The notes under the pieces: model-generated | The model's database searches: none | What the model was told of the DNA's origin: nothing | The model's input: the letters and a program-made list of their open reading frames with translations, nothing else | Shown: positions 16,443-25,650 of the stretch, piece after piece | Position numbering within the stretch: the stretch's first letter is position 1 | How the letters are laid out: each line of letters begins with the position of its first letter | Origin: JL08 sp039969355 | GTDB taxonomy: Bacteria; Pseudomonadota; Alphaproteobacteria; Rhodobacterales; Rhodobacteraceae | DNA length: 64,000 bases | Direction: 5' to 3' | NCBI GenBank assembly: GCA_039969355.1 | Contig: JBDVOA010000006.1 | Span: forward strand, 124,001-188,000 | Translations under genes and position numbers: made by a program

Positions 16443-17798
16443 ATGGAATCCGATGATCAGGTAAGCACACCTATTCTGGACTCGATAGCAGACCTGAGCA
16501 CGTCACTGGTGCCGATTTGGGGGGAGTTGCTAGCCTTTCTGCAAAGTCTGATCCTTCCGGGCTGGCGACAATATCAGATATTGATCCTTGTCGGACTGCT
16601 GTTGGGGGCTCTTTGCCTGCGATTCCTGACACAAAAATCAATTCAGAACTGGGCACGCACGCGTATTGGTTGGCCGAAATGGCGGTTGCGTTTGATTGTT
16701 CAGGTACTCCGGCGCCTAACCCTTATTTATTTCGCTCTGGGGACCTGGGGTGTCTACATGGTGATGCAGGAAATCACCTGGCCTTCACGTAGTTATTTTA
16801 TCGGGCTTGTTTCGACGCTGTCGGTCGTCTGGCTTGTCATCGGATTTGCATCGCCGCTGATTCACAACCGGCTTTTACGCCGGGTTGTAAGCTGGAGCCT
16901 CTGGATTTACGCAACGCTATATTACCTCACGGTAGTCGACGAAGTATCAGGTTTTCTTGACAACATCGCGCTCGAAATCGGAGGTTTCCGACTATCGCTT
17001 ATGATCATTGTGCGGGCTGCGGTTGTCATTGCAATGCTTTCAATTATTGCCCGGCTGACTTCGCACGTGGTCGCCGGAATGATCCGTCGCAATGACGATA
17101 TTTCGCCGTCCATGCAGGTGCTGGCGATCAAGGCATTGCAAGTCGCTGTCTACGGCATTGCCTTTTTTGTTGCCATTGACGCCACCGGGATCGACCTGAC
17201 CGGCCTCGCAGTTCTTTCAGGGGCGATTGGTGTTGGTATCGGGTTCGGCTTGCAAAAAGTGGTGTCGAACCTCGTGTCCGGGGTGATCATCCTATTGGAT
17301 AAATCGATTAAACCCGGTGACGTCATGTCGCTTGGCGAAACCTTTGGTTGGATCAATTCACTGGGCGCGCGTTATGTGTCTGTCCTGACTCGCGATGGCA
17401 AAGAATACCTGATTCCGAACGAGGACCTGATCACGGGCCAGGTGGTCAATTGGTCGCATTCCAACGAATTTGTCAGATTGGACATCTATTTTGGCACATC
17501 CTATGGCTGCGATCCGCATCTCGTACGTAAACTGGCAGTTGAGGCCACCCAGGGAGTGTCGCGGGTTCTGAGCGATCCCAGAACGCCGGTTTGCCATATT
17601 GTTGGATTTGGTGACAGCAGTGTGGATTACATTCTGCGGTTTTGGATCAGTGATCCCACCGGAGGGCTGACCAATATCCGTGGCAACGTGTATCTGGCAC
17701 TTTGGGATATATTCAAGGCAAACAACATATCGATACCCTTTCCGCAAAGAGAGGTGCGCATGTTGTGCAATGAAAATGGGGAGGTCCTGGCCGACTAA
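16443..17798 (+). CDS. MscS-family mechanosensitive channel, multi-helix type
   Basis: A 451-residue membrane protein. About six or seven hydrophobic helices precede the MscS core; the pore-lining helix (about residues 255-285) contains the glycine-rich SGAIGVGIGFGLQKVVSN, followed by the beta domain with PGDVMSLGETFGWINSLGARY and LIPNEDLI, and the C-terminal cytoplasmic domain. MscS-type channels release solutes on hypo-osmotic shock. It is divergent from leuC and stands alone. There is no long periplasmic domain, unlike the second MscS homologue at 29.7-31.1 kb, so the two probably differ in gating. Confidence 0.88.
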   Translation: MESDDQVSTPILDSIADLSTSLVPIWGELLAFLQSLILPGWRQYQILILVGLLLGALCLRFLTQKSIQNWARTRIGWPKWRLRLIVQVLRRLTLIYFALGTWGVYMVMQEITWPSRSYFIGLVSTLSVVWLVIGFASPLIHNRLLRRVVSWSLWIYATLYYLTVVDEVSGFLDNIALEIGGFRLSLMIIVRAAVVIAMLSIIARLTSHVVAGMIRRNDDISPSMQVLAIKALQVAVYGIAFFVAIDATGIDLTGLAVLSGAIGVGIGFGLQKVVSNLVSGVIILLDKSIKPGDVMSLGETFGWINSLGARYVSVLTRDGKEYLIPNEDLITGQVVNWSHSNEFVRLDIYFGTSYGCDPHLVRKLAVEATQGVSRVLSDPRTPVCHIVGFGDSSVDYILRFWISDPTGGLTNIRGNVYLALWDIFKANNISIPFPQREVRMLCNENGEVLAD

Positions 17799-17858
17799 GC
17801 TTGCCGCGCACCTCCCGCGACCTATCTGAAGGCAACGGTTAAACGAGCAAAATAATTC

Positions 17859-18581
17859 ATGCCAAAAGCTGACATAGTATTGATCTTGGGGAGTGGCCCA
17901 AACGCACTTCGGGCAAAAGATTTTCCGCGAGCCCCCTTTGATGCGATTGTGGCAATCAACAATGCCTGGCAAGTGCGTGCCGATTGGAATTACCTCATAC
18001 ACCCCGAGGATTTCGATCCTGCGCGCATGCCGCGAGAAGTTATGCCAAGCCAACACGTCATAACCGCTTTGGATTATGTGCCGGCGCAGAATTCCTACGG
18101 TGGTTTTGTCTATGCCGGCGGCACCATGGCATTTACGGCGGCATACTGGGCGCTTCACGCGTTGCGTCCAAAGGTGATGGCGTTTTTCGGGTGTGACATG
18201 ATCTATCCGGGTAAGGGTCCGACACACTTCTACGGAACGGGCGAGGCGGATCCACTTCGACAAGATGTTACGTTGCAGGACCTGACTGCCAAGTCAGCCC
18301 GACTTGCGATGTTTGCGGCGCGCGACGACTGCCACTGCATCAATCTCTCCAAAGAGGTCAGCCGTTTGGTATTCCCGCGCACGACGCCAGATGATTTGAT
18401 GGCTGTGAGTGGGGAACCCGTTCCTCTCGATTTCACGGCTGCTCGCGCGGCTGAGGCCCGTGAGGCGGAACTGGCCTATATGGTTTCATCAGGTCGGTAT
18501 TGGGACCAGCAGGATAGTTTTGACGCGTCCGCCCTGTCAGGGCTGGACAGTCTGTGGTTAAGCGCGTATCGCGCCGCCTGA
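17859..18581 (+). CDS. Unknown protein with a sialyltransferase/DUF115-like N-terminal motif
   Basis: A 240-residue soluble protein. The N-terminus (VLILGSGPN, then a segment ending AIVAINNAW) resembles the nucleotide-binding start of DUF115 and bacterial sialyltransferase-like proteins, which have GNGPS followed by a strand and an asparagine-rich loop. Other features are AGGTMAFTAAYWAL, FFGCDMIYPGKGPTHFYGTG, and a C-terminal helical part. This is only a fold-level resemblance, so I do not assign a reaction. It lies 60 bases after the MscS gene on the same strand and before rsfS. No signal peptide or membrane segment is visible. Confidence 0.6.
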   Translation: MPKADIVLILGSGPNALRAKDFPRAPFDAIVAINNAWQVRADWNYLIHPEDFDPARMPREVMPSQHVITALDYVPAQNSYGGFVYAGGTMAFTAAYWALHALRPKVMAFFGCDMIYPGKGPTHFYGTGEADPLRQDVTLQDLTAKSARLAMFAARDDCHCINLSKEVSRLVFPRTTPDDLMAVSGEPVPLDFTAARAAEAREAELAYMVSSGRYWDQQDSFDASALSGLDSLWLSAYRAA

Positions 18582-18725
18582 AAACGCAACCGAAGTAACT
18601 TCGCCACGCTCGCAAGGCGCAACTTAGCTATAATTCTCAGTGTTTCATTGAAATGTTACTTCTGGCTTGTTAGCTTTGACTTATCCCCAGCGTCGGGGGT
18701 CCGGCGGCGCCTTTTAAGGAGGACA

Positions 18726-18782
18726 ATGTCCTGTCAATCCACGCAGATGCGGAATTCACCGCTGATAATCGGGCGCCGTTGA
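18726..18782 (+). CDS. Possible 18-residue leader peptide coupled to rsfS
   Basis: A near-perfect ribosome-binding site (AAGGAGGACA) precedes an ATG at 18726 that opens an 18-codon frame (begins MSCQSTQMRN). Its TGA overlaps the rsfS ATG as TGATG. The strong site belongs to this frame, not to rsfS, which has no good site of its own. This suggests translational coupling. Confidence 0.4.
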   Translation: MSCQSTQMRNSPLIIGRR

Positions 18783-19144
18783 TGGCAGCCCAACCCCAGC
18801 CAAGCAGCGAAGAGCTATTGGCGCGTATCCTGACATTGCTTGAAGACGACAAAGCCGAAGATGTGGTGCAGATCGATTTGCGCGGCAAGACGGCCATTGG
18901 TGACTACATGGTGATCTGTTCAGGAAGATCGACCCGCCAAGTATCGTCCATTGCAGAAAAGCTTGTTGACGTCCTCAAGCAGGAGTTTGGCCGCCTGAGC
19001 AAGATCGAGGGCAAGGATATCGGCGATTGGGTTTTGATCGACACCGGTGATATCATTGTCCACGTGTTTCGACCTGAAGTGCGGGAATTCTATCAGCTCG
19101 AAAAAATGTGGATGCCAGCCAGCACGGTTGCGTCCACGAACTAA
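18782..19144 (+). CDS. rsfS: Ribosome silencing factor
   Basis: A 120-residue RsfS/Iojap protein, which binds ribosomal protein L14 on free 50S subunits and blocks subunit joining during starvation. Family motifs: KAEDVVQIDLRGKTAIGDYM, CSGRSTRQVSSIAEKL, GDWVLIDTGDIIVHVF and REFYQLEKMW. The ATG at 18782 was preferred to the TTG one codon earlier. It overlaps the end of a short upstream frame that has a strong ribosome-binding site. rlmH follows 9 bases later; this gene pair is common in bacteria. Confidence 0.95.
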   Translation: MAAQPQPSSEELLARILTLLEDDKAEDVVQIDLRGKTAIGDYMVICSGRSTRQVSSIAEKLVDVLKQEFGRLSKIEGKDIGDWVLIDTGDIIVHVFRPEVREFYQLEKMWMPASTVASTN

Positions 19145-19153
19145 GCCGGTCGG

Positions 19154-19624
19154 ATGAAAGTACATATTTGCGCGGTCGGGCGGTTGCGTGCCGGTTCTGA
19201 GCGCACCCTGATTGATGATTATCTGAATCGATTTGATCGCACAGGTCGTACTTTGGGACTGGGGCCAGCCATCGTCGTCGAAGTGGAGGACCGCAAAGGC
19301 GGCGGTATGCCAGCAGAAGCAGTGCTGTTGCAACGCGCAGTCCCGGCCGGCGCGTTGTTGTGCATGTTGGACGAGCGAGGCAAGCAATTGTCTTCACCTG
19401 ATTTCGCGTGCCAATTGGGCAAGTGGCGCGATGCCGGTCGGGGGGATGTCGCATTTGTGGTCGGCGGTGCCGACGGGATCGACTCGGCTTTGCGACAAAA
19501 GGCTGACTTTAGCATGTCGTTTGGGGCGATGGTCTGGCCACATATGCTGGTGCGCGTGATGTTGGCGGAACAACTTTATCGCGCCGCATCCATATTGGCG
19601 GGCAGTCCATACCATCGCCAGTAG
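19154..19624 (+). CDS. rlmH: 23S rRNA (pseudouridine1915-N3)-methyltransferase
   Basis: A 156-residue SPOUT-class methyltransferase that modifies pseudouridine 1915 in helix 69 of 23S rRNA. The C-terminal knot region shows FVVGGADGIDSALRQKADFSMS, here key parts FVVGGADG and LRQKAD, then MVWPHMLVRVMLAEQLYRA and a final GSPYHRQ, all typical. Length is standard. Start MKVHICAVGRLRAG is usual for the family. It is coupled with rsfS in a small translation-related operon. Confidence 0.96.
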   Translation: MKVHICAVGRLRAGSERTLIDDYLNRFDRTGRTLGLGPAIVVEVEDRKGGGMPAEAVLLQRAVPAGALLCMLDERGKQLSSPDFACQLGKWRDAGRGDVAFVVGGADGIDSALRQKADFSMSFGAMVWPHMLVRVMLAEQLYRAASILAGSPYHRQ

Positions 19625-19629
19625 AGTTT

Positions 19630-19983
19630 TTAGCGCAGTTTGACGGTTTTGGTCGCCTTGTCCCAACCGTCCACGCTGCATCGTGCCTGAATTTGCACTT
19701 GTTGTGTCCCCGGCGGCAATAAAACGCCGGATAAGGAACGGGTGAAAGGTTGTTCATTTTCGTGTGGATGATGCAACACACGCATCCCGAGTTCCTTGCC
19801 ATCCATGCTAAGAACCCGCCAACCATCGGTGTAATGATCCCAGCCCGTATCAGGATGCGAAAGCGTCACGTCAAAACGCCACGTGCCATTTGATTCGGTT
19901 GCATTCACCGTTTCGATGACCGATGGATCCGCCCATACGGGCGTAGTGAATGCGATGAGGGCGCCTAGCAGCAAGTTTTTCAT
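19630..19983 (-). CDS. Small periplasmic protein of unknown function
   Basis: A 117-residue protein with a clear signal peptide (MKNLLLGALIAFTTPVWA, cleavage before DPSV). The mature part is beta-rich with the sequence DTGWDHYTDGWRVLS and HHPHENEQPFTRSLSG; it contains one cysteine. I do not recognise a characterised family. It lies 35 bases downstream of the DUF599 gene on the same strand and may be co-transcribed. The frame ends five bases from the convergent rlmH. Confidence 0.7.
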   Translation of the reverse strand: MKNLLLGALIAFTTPVWADPSVIETVNATESNGTWRFDVTLSHPDTGWDHYTDGWRVLSMDGKELGMRVLHHPHENEQPFTRSLSGVLLPPGTQQVQIQARCSVDGWDKATKTVKLR

Positions 19984-20018
19984 AAAACAGCCTTATCAGG
20001 TTCTGCGGACAGGTACAC

Positions 20019-20741
20019 TCACGACTGCGTGGGTGCCGGATTGCTTAGCAGTATGCTGCGAGACCGCGAGGCAAATTCGCGCCGAAATAGAACAATGACA
20101 GTGACGATCGTCGCGATCATGAGCGGCACAGCACCCAGCAGCCACGCGGCGTTTGCGAGGGCAAAGTAGATCGATCTTAGACCCCGATTAAAACCCCGCC
20201 CCGCTGCGACGCCAATTTCGCCGGCCTGGGCCGCCCTGGCGTAGACGTCAGGGTGTTCAGCGTCATTGGGGACTGCTGCAAGCAGGACGGAACAATACCC
20301 GAATAACCGGTTCGCCCAAACAAATTTCAGGAACCCATTTGTCACGAACAGTAGCATGACCAATAGCTTAACTTCCCAGACAATTATCGGGTCAGCGTCG
20401 AGTGTGAGGTCATTTGCAACAACAGCGAGCTGATCCGCACTACCAATCAAAGCCAACCCTCCACCGATGGCGATCATGCAGGTGGAGGCAAAAAACGCTG
20501 TTCCCTGACGCAGGCTGCTGACGATCTGGGCGTCAAAGATGCGTGGTTCACGCGTGACCATCTGAACCATCCACTCTCGCCGGAAGTCTGCCATCAGGCT
20601 AGACATCGACGGATACCTGCGCGGCGATAGCTCGATGGCCCAGCCAACGGCAAGCCAGCATCCCACAAGCCCGCAAACTGCAATCATATCAAGCGTTGAA
20701 AACAGAGCTATCTGATCGGTCCAATTCATGCGGAGGACCAT
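20019..20741 (-). CDS. DUF599 family membrane protein
   Basis: A 240-residue inner-membrane protein of the DUF599 type, with four or five hydrophobic helices (around residues 8-28, 80-105, 115-140 and 190-220) and the family-like N-terminal MNWTDQIALFSTLDM and internal FVWANRLFGYCSVLLAAVPN. The function of the family is not established. The ATG at 20741 was chosen because GGAG lies 6 bases before it; an ATG four codons downstream (20729) begins the conserved sequence and is the alternative. Confidence 0.75.
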   Translation of the reverse strand: MVLRMNWTDQIALFSTLDMIAVCGLVGCWLAVGWAIELSPRRYPSMSSLMADFRREWMVQMVTREPRIFDAQIVSSLRQGTAFFASTCMIAIGGGLALIGSADQLAVVANDLTLDADPIIVWEVKLLVMLLFVTNGFLKFVWANRLFGYCSVLLAAVPNDAEHPDVYARAAQAGEIGVAAGRGFNRGLRSIYFALANAAWLLGAVPLMIATIVTVIVLFRREFASRSRSILLSNPAPTQS

Positions 20742-20809
20742 AAGCTGCTCCAATTGAACTTGCCAGACGCGGAAATTGGTTATATTTTTTTACCAAAGGA
20801 AGTACATAT

Positions 20810-22258
20810 ATGGAAATGCCAGCACCAAATCCTGATATTCTGGCCCGCAAGTCGCGTCTGGTTGAACGCTTGCAAGCTGTACTGCCTTTGGAATCGGTTG
20901 TTCATGATCCGTCGGCGACCCGGGTTTACGAATGCGATGCGCTTACAGCCTACAAGTGTCCGCCTCTGATGGCAGTGCTTCCGACTACCACTGAAGAAGT
21001 GTCAGCAGTGTTGAAAATCTGCCATCAGGAAGGAGTGCCGGTTGTGCCCCGCGGTGCCGGAACTTCGCTTGCCGGTGGGGCGTTGCCAACGGCAGATTGT
21101 GTCATTCTGGGAGTCGCCCGGATGAATGAGGTGATCGAAACGGATTATCCCAACCGTACCATTCGCGTACAAACCGGCCGCACCAATCTGAGCGTGACCG
21201 GCGCGGTCGAAGAGAATGGATTTTTCTACGCCCCGGACCCCTCTAGCCAGCTGGCCTGCGCCATCGCTGGCAACATCGCGATGAACAGCGGCGGTGCCCA
21301 TTGCCTCAAATACGGCGTCACCACCAACAATCTGTTGGGTGTCACGATGGTGATGATGAACGGGGACGTCGTTGAACTCGGCGGTAGCCATCTGGATGCG
21401 GGCGGGCTGGACCTGCTTGGGTTGATCTGTGGTTCAGAAGGTCAGTTGGGCGTTGTGACCGAAGCGACATTGCGCATACTGCCCAAACCGGAAGGCGCAC
21501 GGCCGGTATTGATGGGGTTCGATAGTGCCGAGGTTGCAGGAGCCTGCGTGTCCGACATAATCAAGGCTGGCGTTTTGCCCGTCGCCATTGAATACATGGA
21601 TCGTCTTTGCATCGAAGCCACCGAAAGATTTGCCAAAGCGGGTTACCCCGACTGCGAAGCATTGCTGATCGTCGAAGTAGAAGGTTCGTCGGAAGAAATT
21701 GACGAACAGCTAAGCGTTATCCTTGCGATTGCCCGTAGCCATAACCCGGTGGAATTGCGCGAAAGTAAATCATCCGAAGAAAGCGCAAAAATCTGGCTCG
21801 GTCGCAAGTCTGCATTTGGCGCCATGGGGCAAATCAACGACTATATGTGTCTGGATGGCACAATACCGGTATCGGCTTTGCCCTTGGTACTGCGAAAAAT
21901 TGGCGAATTGGCAGAGCAATATGGCCTGCGGGTCGGTAATGTGTTTCACGCCGGAGACGGCAACATGCACCCGCTCATTCTGTTTGATGCCAACAAACCC
22001 GGGGATCTCGAGCTTTGCGAGGCCATGGGGGCTGATATCCTGCGTCTGTGTGTAGAAGTTGGCGGGTGCCTAACCGGCGAGCATGGTGTCGGCATCGAGA
22101 AACGTGATCTGATGTCGGATCAGTATGGCTCTGCGGATCTGGAGGCGCAAATGGCGGTCAAGGATGTTTTTGACCCCGCCTGGCTATTGAATCCGGCTAA
22201 GGTTTTTCCACTGGCAGTTTCCGCGCCTCGGCGCGAGTCACTGGCGAAGTTAGTGTAA
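20810..22258 (+). CDS. glcD: Glycolate oxidase subunit GlcD
   Basis: A 482-residue FAD-linked oxidase subunit of the three-part glycolate oxidase, which oxidises glycolate to glyoxylate at the membrane. The FAD-binding PCMH domain occupies roughly residues 40-220 (VVPRGAGTSLAGGALP, DPSSQLACAIAGNIAMNSGG), and the C-terminal substrate domain ends with HAGDGNMHPLI and GCLTGEHGVGIEKR. It is the first of three adjacent genes glcDEF. Glycolate is a major algal exudate, fitting a marine heterotroph. No dedicated regulator gene lies next to the operon. Confidence 0.94.
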   Translation: MEMPAPNPDILARKSRLVERLQAVLPLESVVHDPSATRVYECDALTAYKCPPLMAVLPTTTEEVSAVLKICHQEGVPVVPRGAGTSLAGGALPTADCVILGVARMNEVIETDYPNRTIRVQTGRTNLSVTGAVEENGFFYAPDPSSQLACAIAGNIAMNSGGAHCLKYGVTTNNLLGVTMVMMNGDVVELGGSHLDAGGLDLLGLICGSEGQLGVVTEATLRILPKPEGARPVLMGFDSAEVAGACVSDIIKAGVLPVAIEYMDRLCIEATERFAKAGYPDCEALLIVEVEGSSEEIDEQLSVILAIARSHNPVELRESKSSEESAKIWLGRKSAFGAMGQINDYMCLDGTIPVSALPLVLRKIGELAEQYGLRVGNVFHAGDGNMHPLILFDANKPGDLELCEAMGADILRLCVEVGGCLTGEHGVGIEKRDLMSDQYGSADLEAQMAVKDVFDPAWLLNPAKVFPLAVSAPRRESLAKLV

Positions 22259-22304
22259 TGCCGTCAATCAAGACGTCTCTAGACAAAGTCGAAATGAATA
22301 ATCC

Positions 22305-23441
22305 ATGACCCCTAATACTGAGGCCGAGCTCGCCGACATGCTTGCTGCTACGAATGAGCCATTGGCCATCCAAGGTGGCGGCACGCGCGGGTTTTCCTTG
22401 GGTGGTGCGCCCCTGACTCTGTCGGGGCTTTCCGGCATTGAACTTTACGAACCCGGCGCGCTGACAATCGTTGTGCGTGCGGGGACGCCATTGTCTGAAG
22501 TTGAAGCGGCCCTGGCCTGCGAAAATCAGCGCCTGCCGTTCGAACCGATGGACCATCGTGGTCTTCTTGGTACGACTGGTGAACCAACAATTGGTGGCGT
22601 TGTGGCTGCCAATGTAAGCGGCCCTCGCCGTATTCAGTCAGGCGCTGCGCGCGATTACATGCTGGGGGTTCGTTTTGTAGATGGGGCCGGCACGATCGTG
22701 AAGAATGGCGGCCGGGTGATGAAAAACGTGACGGGCTATGACCTCGTCAAGCTGATGGCGGGTTCGTACGGCACGCTTGGCGTTATCACTGAAGTCGGAT
22801 TGAAAGTTTTACCACGAACCGATGCCGCCGCTTGTTTACTCTTGGATGGACTAAAGGACGAGAGTGCCGTTTCGGCAATGTCAGAGGCGCTGGGTTCCCC
22901 TTTTGAGGTGTCAGGAGCAGCGCATTTGGCGAAAGGGCCGGATGGGACACCAGTGACCGTGATCAGGATTGAAGGTTTTGTGCGTTCTGTTGACTACCGG
23001 TTGGGCAAATTGTCTGAGATTTTGACCAAATACGGACCGGTAAGGGTAGAGACAGACGTTGAAAAAGCTGCGGCGATGTGGGCCGCGATTCGAGACGTTG
23101 AACCATTTCATGACGTCGTCGGTGATGTTTGGCGAATCTCCTGTAAACCATCGGATGGGCCAACCATCGCCGCCCGGCTAAAATCTAGGCAATTGATCTA
23201 CGACTGGGGCGGCGGTCTGATCTGGTTGCTGGTGCCCGCTGATATGGATGTGCGCGCTCAGCTTGGTTCCTATGATGGCCATGCGACCCTTGTCAGGGCG
23301 GAATTGAACACACGAGAGCGTTTGGGAATATTTGAACCCCAGCCCTTACCGGTTGAAACCATCAATGCTGGTCTGCGTGCCAAGTTTGATCCCCGTAACA
23401 TTCTTAATACCGGCCTGATGCAAACCCGGACAGAGGTCTGA
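22305..23441 (+). CDS. glcE: Glycolate oxidase subunit GlcE
   Basis: A 378-residue FAD-binding subunit of glycolate oxidase. It has the PCMH FAD domain (PLAIQGGGTRGFSLGG, LTIVVRAGTPLSEVEAAL, TIGGVVAANVSGPRRIQSG and GGRVMKNVTGYDLVKLMAGS) but a shorter C-terminal half than GlcD, as usual. It starts 46 bases after glcD and ends 3 bases before glcF. Confidence 0.94.
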   Translation: MTPNTEAELADMLAATNEPLAIQGGGTRGFSLGGAPLTLSGLSGIELYEPGALTIVVRAGTPLSEVEAALACENQRLPFEPMDHRGLLGTTGEPTIGGVVAANVSGPRRIQSGAARDYMLGVRFVDGAGTIVKNGGRVMKNVTGYDLVKLMAGSYGTLGVITEVGLKVLPRTDAAACLLLDGLKDESAVSAMSEALGSPFEVSGAAHLAKGPDGTPVTVIRIEGFVRSVDYRLGKLSEILTKYGPVRVETDVEKAAAMWAAIRDVEPFHDVVGDVWRISCKPSDGPTIAARLKSRQLIYDWGGGLIWLLVPADMDVRAQLGSYDGHATLVRAELNTRERLGIFEPQPLPVETINAGLRAKFDPRNILNTGLMQTRTEV

Positions 23442-23444
23442 ACC

Positions 23445-24767
23445 ATGCAAACCACTTTCACGCCGGAACAGTTGAAGGACCCGGCAATCGCGCGATCAAA
23501 CGAGATATTGCGCAGCTGTGTGCATTGCGGATTCTGCACGGCGACATGTCCAACCTATCAGGTGCTGGGCGACGAATTGGACAGTCCGCGGGGGCGCATC
23601 TATCTGATCAAAGATATGCTCGAAAATAACAAGAAACCCGACGAAGAGACTGTCAAACATATCGACCGTTGCCTGTCCTGCCTTGCTTGCATGACTACAT
23701 GTCCGTCCAGTGTTCACTACATGCACCTAGTTGATCACGCCCGCCAATACATTGAAGACAATTACAAACGACCGTTTGGTGAGCGCCTTTTGCGCTGGCT
23801 TCTTGCAGAGATCCTGCCTTACCCCATGCGGTTTCGTCTTGCTTTACTGGGTGCAAAGATTGGTCGGCCCATTGCAAGGCTAGTACCCGACGCGCGGTTG
23901 CGTGCAATGCTGGAGATGGCACCAAAGATTATTCCCCCTGTCAGTCGAAACGACGACCCGCAATGTTTTGCGCCAGACGTGCGCCGCAGGAAACGAGTGG
24001 CTTTGATGACCGGTTGCGCACAAAAGGCGCTAAACACGGACATCAACGACGCAACGATCCGCCTTCTCAAACGATTGGGTTGCGAAGTTGTGATTCCAAA
24101 AGGCGCGGGATGTTGCGGCGCTCTTACGCACCACATGGGCAAGACCACCGAAAGCCATGTGGCTGCGGCCAAGAATATCAGGGCCTGGATCTCAGACATG
24201 GACGGTACCGGTCTGGATGCCATTGTGATCAATACCAGCGGATGTGGTACGACCGTAAAAGACTACGGCCACATGTTCAAACAGCACAGTCTGGCTGATG
24301 ACGCGGAAAGAGTTGCTGGGATCGCGGTCGATGTGTCCGAAGTATTGATGCAACTGGACATGCCCGACGGGGCCGACAAAGGGCTGATGGTAGCATACCA
24401 TGCCGCGTGTTCGTTACAGCACGGCCAGCAAATCAAGACCTTACCCAAGGATCTGCTGCGCAAAGTCGGATTTGGCGTTGTCGAACCTGCTGACAGTCAT
24501 TTGTGTTGCGGATCGGCCGGCACATACAATCTGATGCAGCCCGCGATCTCCAACCAGCTGAAAGAACGCAAAGTTAGTTCCTTGGAAGCCAAGAAGCCTG
24601 ACGTCATTGCCGCAGGAAATATCGGTTGTATGATGCAGATTGGTAACGCAACAAGTGTCCCAGTTGTTCATACTGTCGAGTTGCTGGATTGGGCGACAGG
24701 CGGCCCGAAGCCGCCGGCATTAGTTGACGCCAAAAAACCTCTGCCAGAGATACCGGGTTTGCGCTAA
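23445..24767 (+). CDS. glcF: Glycolate oxidase iron-sulfur subunit GlcF
   Basis: A 440-residue iron-sulfur subunit passing electrons from GlcDE to the respiratory chain. Two N-terminal [4Fe-4S] motifs are complete: CVHCGFCTATCP near residue 26 and CLSCLACMTTCP near residue 72. Two CCG domains follow (GCGTTVKDYG with upstream GAGCCGALTHHMG, and SHLCCGSAGTYNL), typical of GlcF and heterodisulfide reductase-like proteins. Last gene of glcDEF; no terminator hairpin is obvious behind it. Confidence 0.95.
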   Translation: MQTTFTPEQLKDPAIARSNEILRSCVHCGFCTATCPTYQVLGDELDSPRGRIYLIKDMLENNKKPDEETVKHIDRCLSCLACMTTCPSSVHYMHLVDHARQYIEDNYKRPFGERLLRWLLAEILPYPMRFRLALLGAKIGRPIARLVPDARLRAMLEMAPKIIPPVSRNDDPQCFAPDVRRRKRVALMTGCAQKALNTDINDATIRLLKRLGCEVVIPKGAGCCGALTHHMGKTTESHVAAAKNIRAWISDMDGTGLDAIVINTSGCGTTVKDYGHMFKQHSLADDAERVAGIAVDVSEVLMQLDMPDGADKGLMVAYHAACSLQHGQQIKTLPKDLLRKVGFGVVEPADSHLCCGSAGTYNLMQPAISNQLKERKVSSLEAKKPDVIAAGNIGCMMQIGNATSVPVVHTVELLDWATGGPKPPALVDAKKPLPEIPGLR

Positions 24768-24837
24768 TTTGATCTCAATACGCCCTATTTTTGCCGCAAG
24801 TCATGTCTAGTTCGTTGCGAGGCACAAGGAGACGAAT

Positions 24838-25650
24838 TTGCGGCATTGGTTAGCGATTTCACTTACAGCGCTGGTAACAACTACGGCAGCATTCGCGCAG
24901 GATGCACGGCTCAAGAGTCTGGATTCAGTCGATGATGGCCGCGTTTGGGAAGCTGTTGGTCGTTTGGACATAGATGGCACCGGCTTTTGTACAGGGGCGT
25001 TGATTGCACCGGATCTGGTCCTCACGGCGGCGCATTGCCTCTTTAGTAAAACCTCTAAGCAACGAATAAATCACGAAACCGTCGAGTTTCTCGCGGGTTG
25101 GCGCAACGGTCGGGCATCAGCCTATCGCAACGTGCGCCGTGCAGTCGTCCACCCCAATTATGTCTATGACGGCGTCGCCAGGTCGGAGCGGGTGCGAAAC
25201 GATATCGCGTTGTTGGAGTTGGAAAGGCCAATCCGGAACACAACAATTACTCCTTTTGAAACCGCCGAGCGCCCAGAAAGGGGCGATGATGTGGGCGTCG
25301 TGTCTTATGCGCGTGATCGCTCGGAAGCCCCCTCACTTCAGGAAGTTTGCGGAGTGATGGCCCGTCAGGAGGGCGTGCTGATCATGTCGTGTAACGTTGA
25401 CTTTGGCTCATCCGGAGCCCCGGTATTTAGCTTTGCAGATGGCGTTCCACGCATTGTGTCCGTCGTTTCGGCCAAGGCGGAAGTACAGGGAAAAAAGGTA
25501 GCGCTGGGAACAGCGCTGGGCGATCCGCTGGAGCAATTGAAAGCTTCTCTTGATGCGGGGCATGGGGTTTTTCAGCCTCCGGGGCCCAACGTAAATCGCC
25601 TTTCGGTTGGTGTGCGTCGAGACACCGGTGCCAAGTTCGTCAAGCCATGA
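24838..25650 (+). CDS. Trypsin-like serine protease, exported (first of a tandem pair)
   Basis: A 270-residue chymotrypsin-fold protease (S1/V8-like) with a signal peptide (MRHWLAISLTALVTTTAAFA). The start is a TTG with AAGGAG 6 bases before it. The catalytic triad is intact: H66 (LTAAHC), D122 (NDIALLEL) and S192 (FGSSGAPVF). After the protease domain comes a proline-containing linker and a C-terminal tail RLSVGVRRDTGAKFVKP that is nearly repeated in the next gene, which it overlaps by 4 bases. The mature enzyme should act in the periplasm or outside. Only two cysteine pairs seem possible. Confidence 0.88.
   Translation: MRHWLAISLTALVTTTAAFAQDARLKSLDSVDDGRVWEAVGRLDIDGTGFCTGALIAPDLVLTAAHCLFSKTSKQRINHETVEFLAGWRNGRASAYRNVRRAVVHPNYVYDGVARSERVRNDIALLELERPIRNTTITPFETAERPERGDDVGVVSYARDRSEAPSLQEVCGVMARQEGVLIMSCNVDFGSSGAPVFSFADGVPRIVSVVSAKAEVQGKKVALGTALGDPLEQLKASLDAGHGVFQPPGPNVNRLSVGVRRDTGAKFVKP

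Noticed and set aside
17358..18263. 301-codon minus-strand frame across the MscS gene end and the following gene
   Set aside because: Antisense to two well-supported plus-strand genes; the composition is that of a shadow frame.
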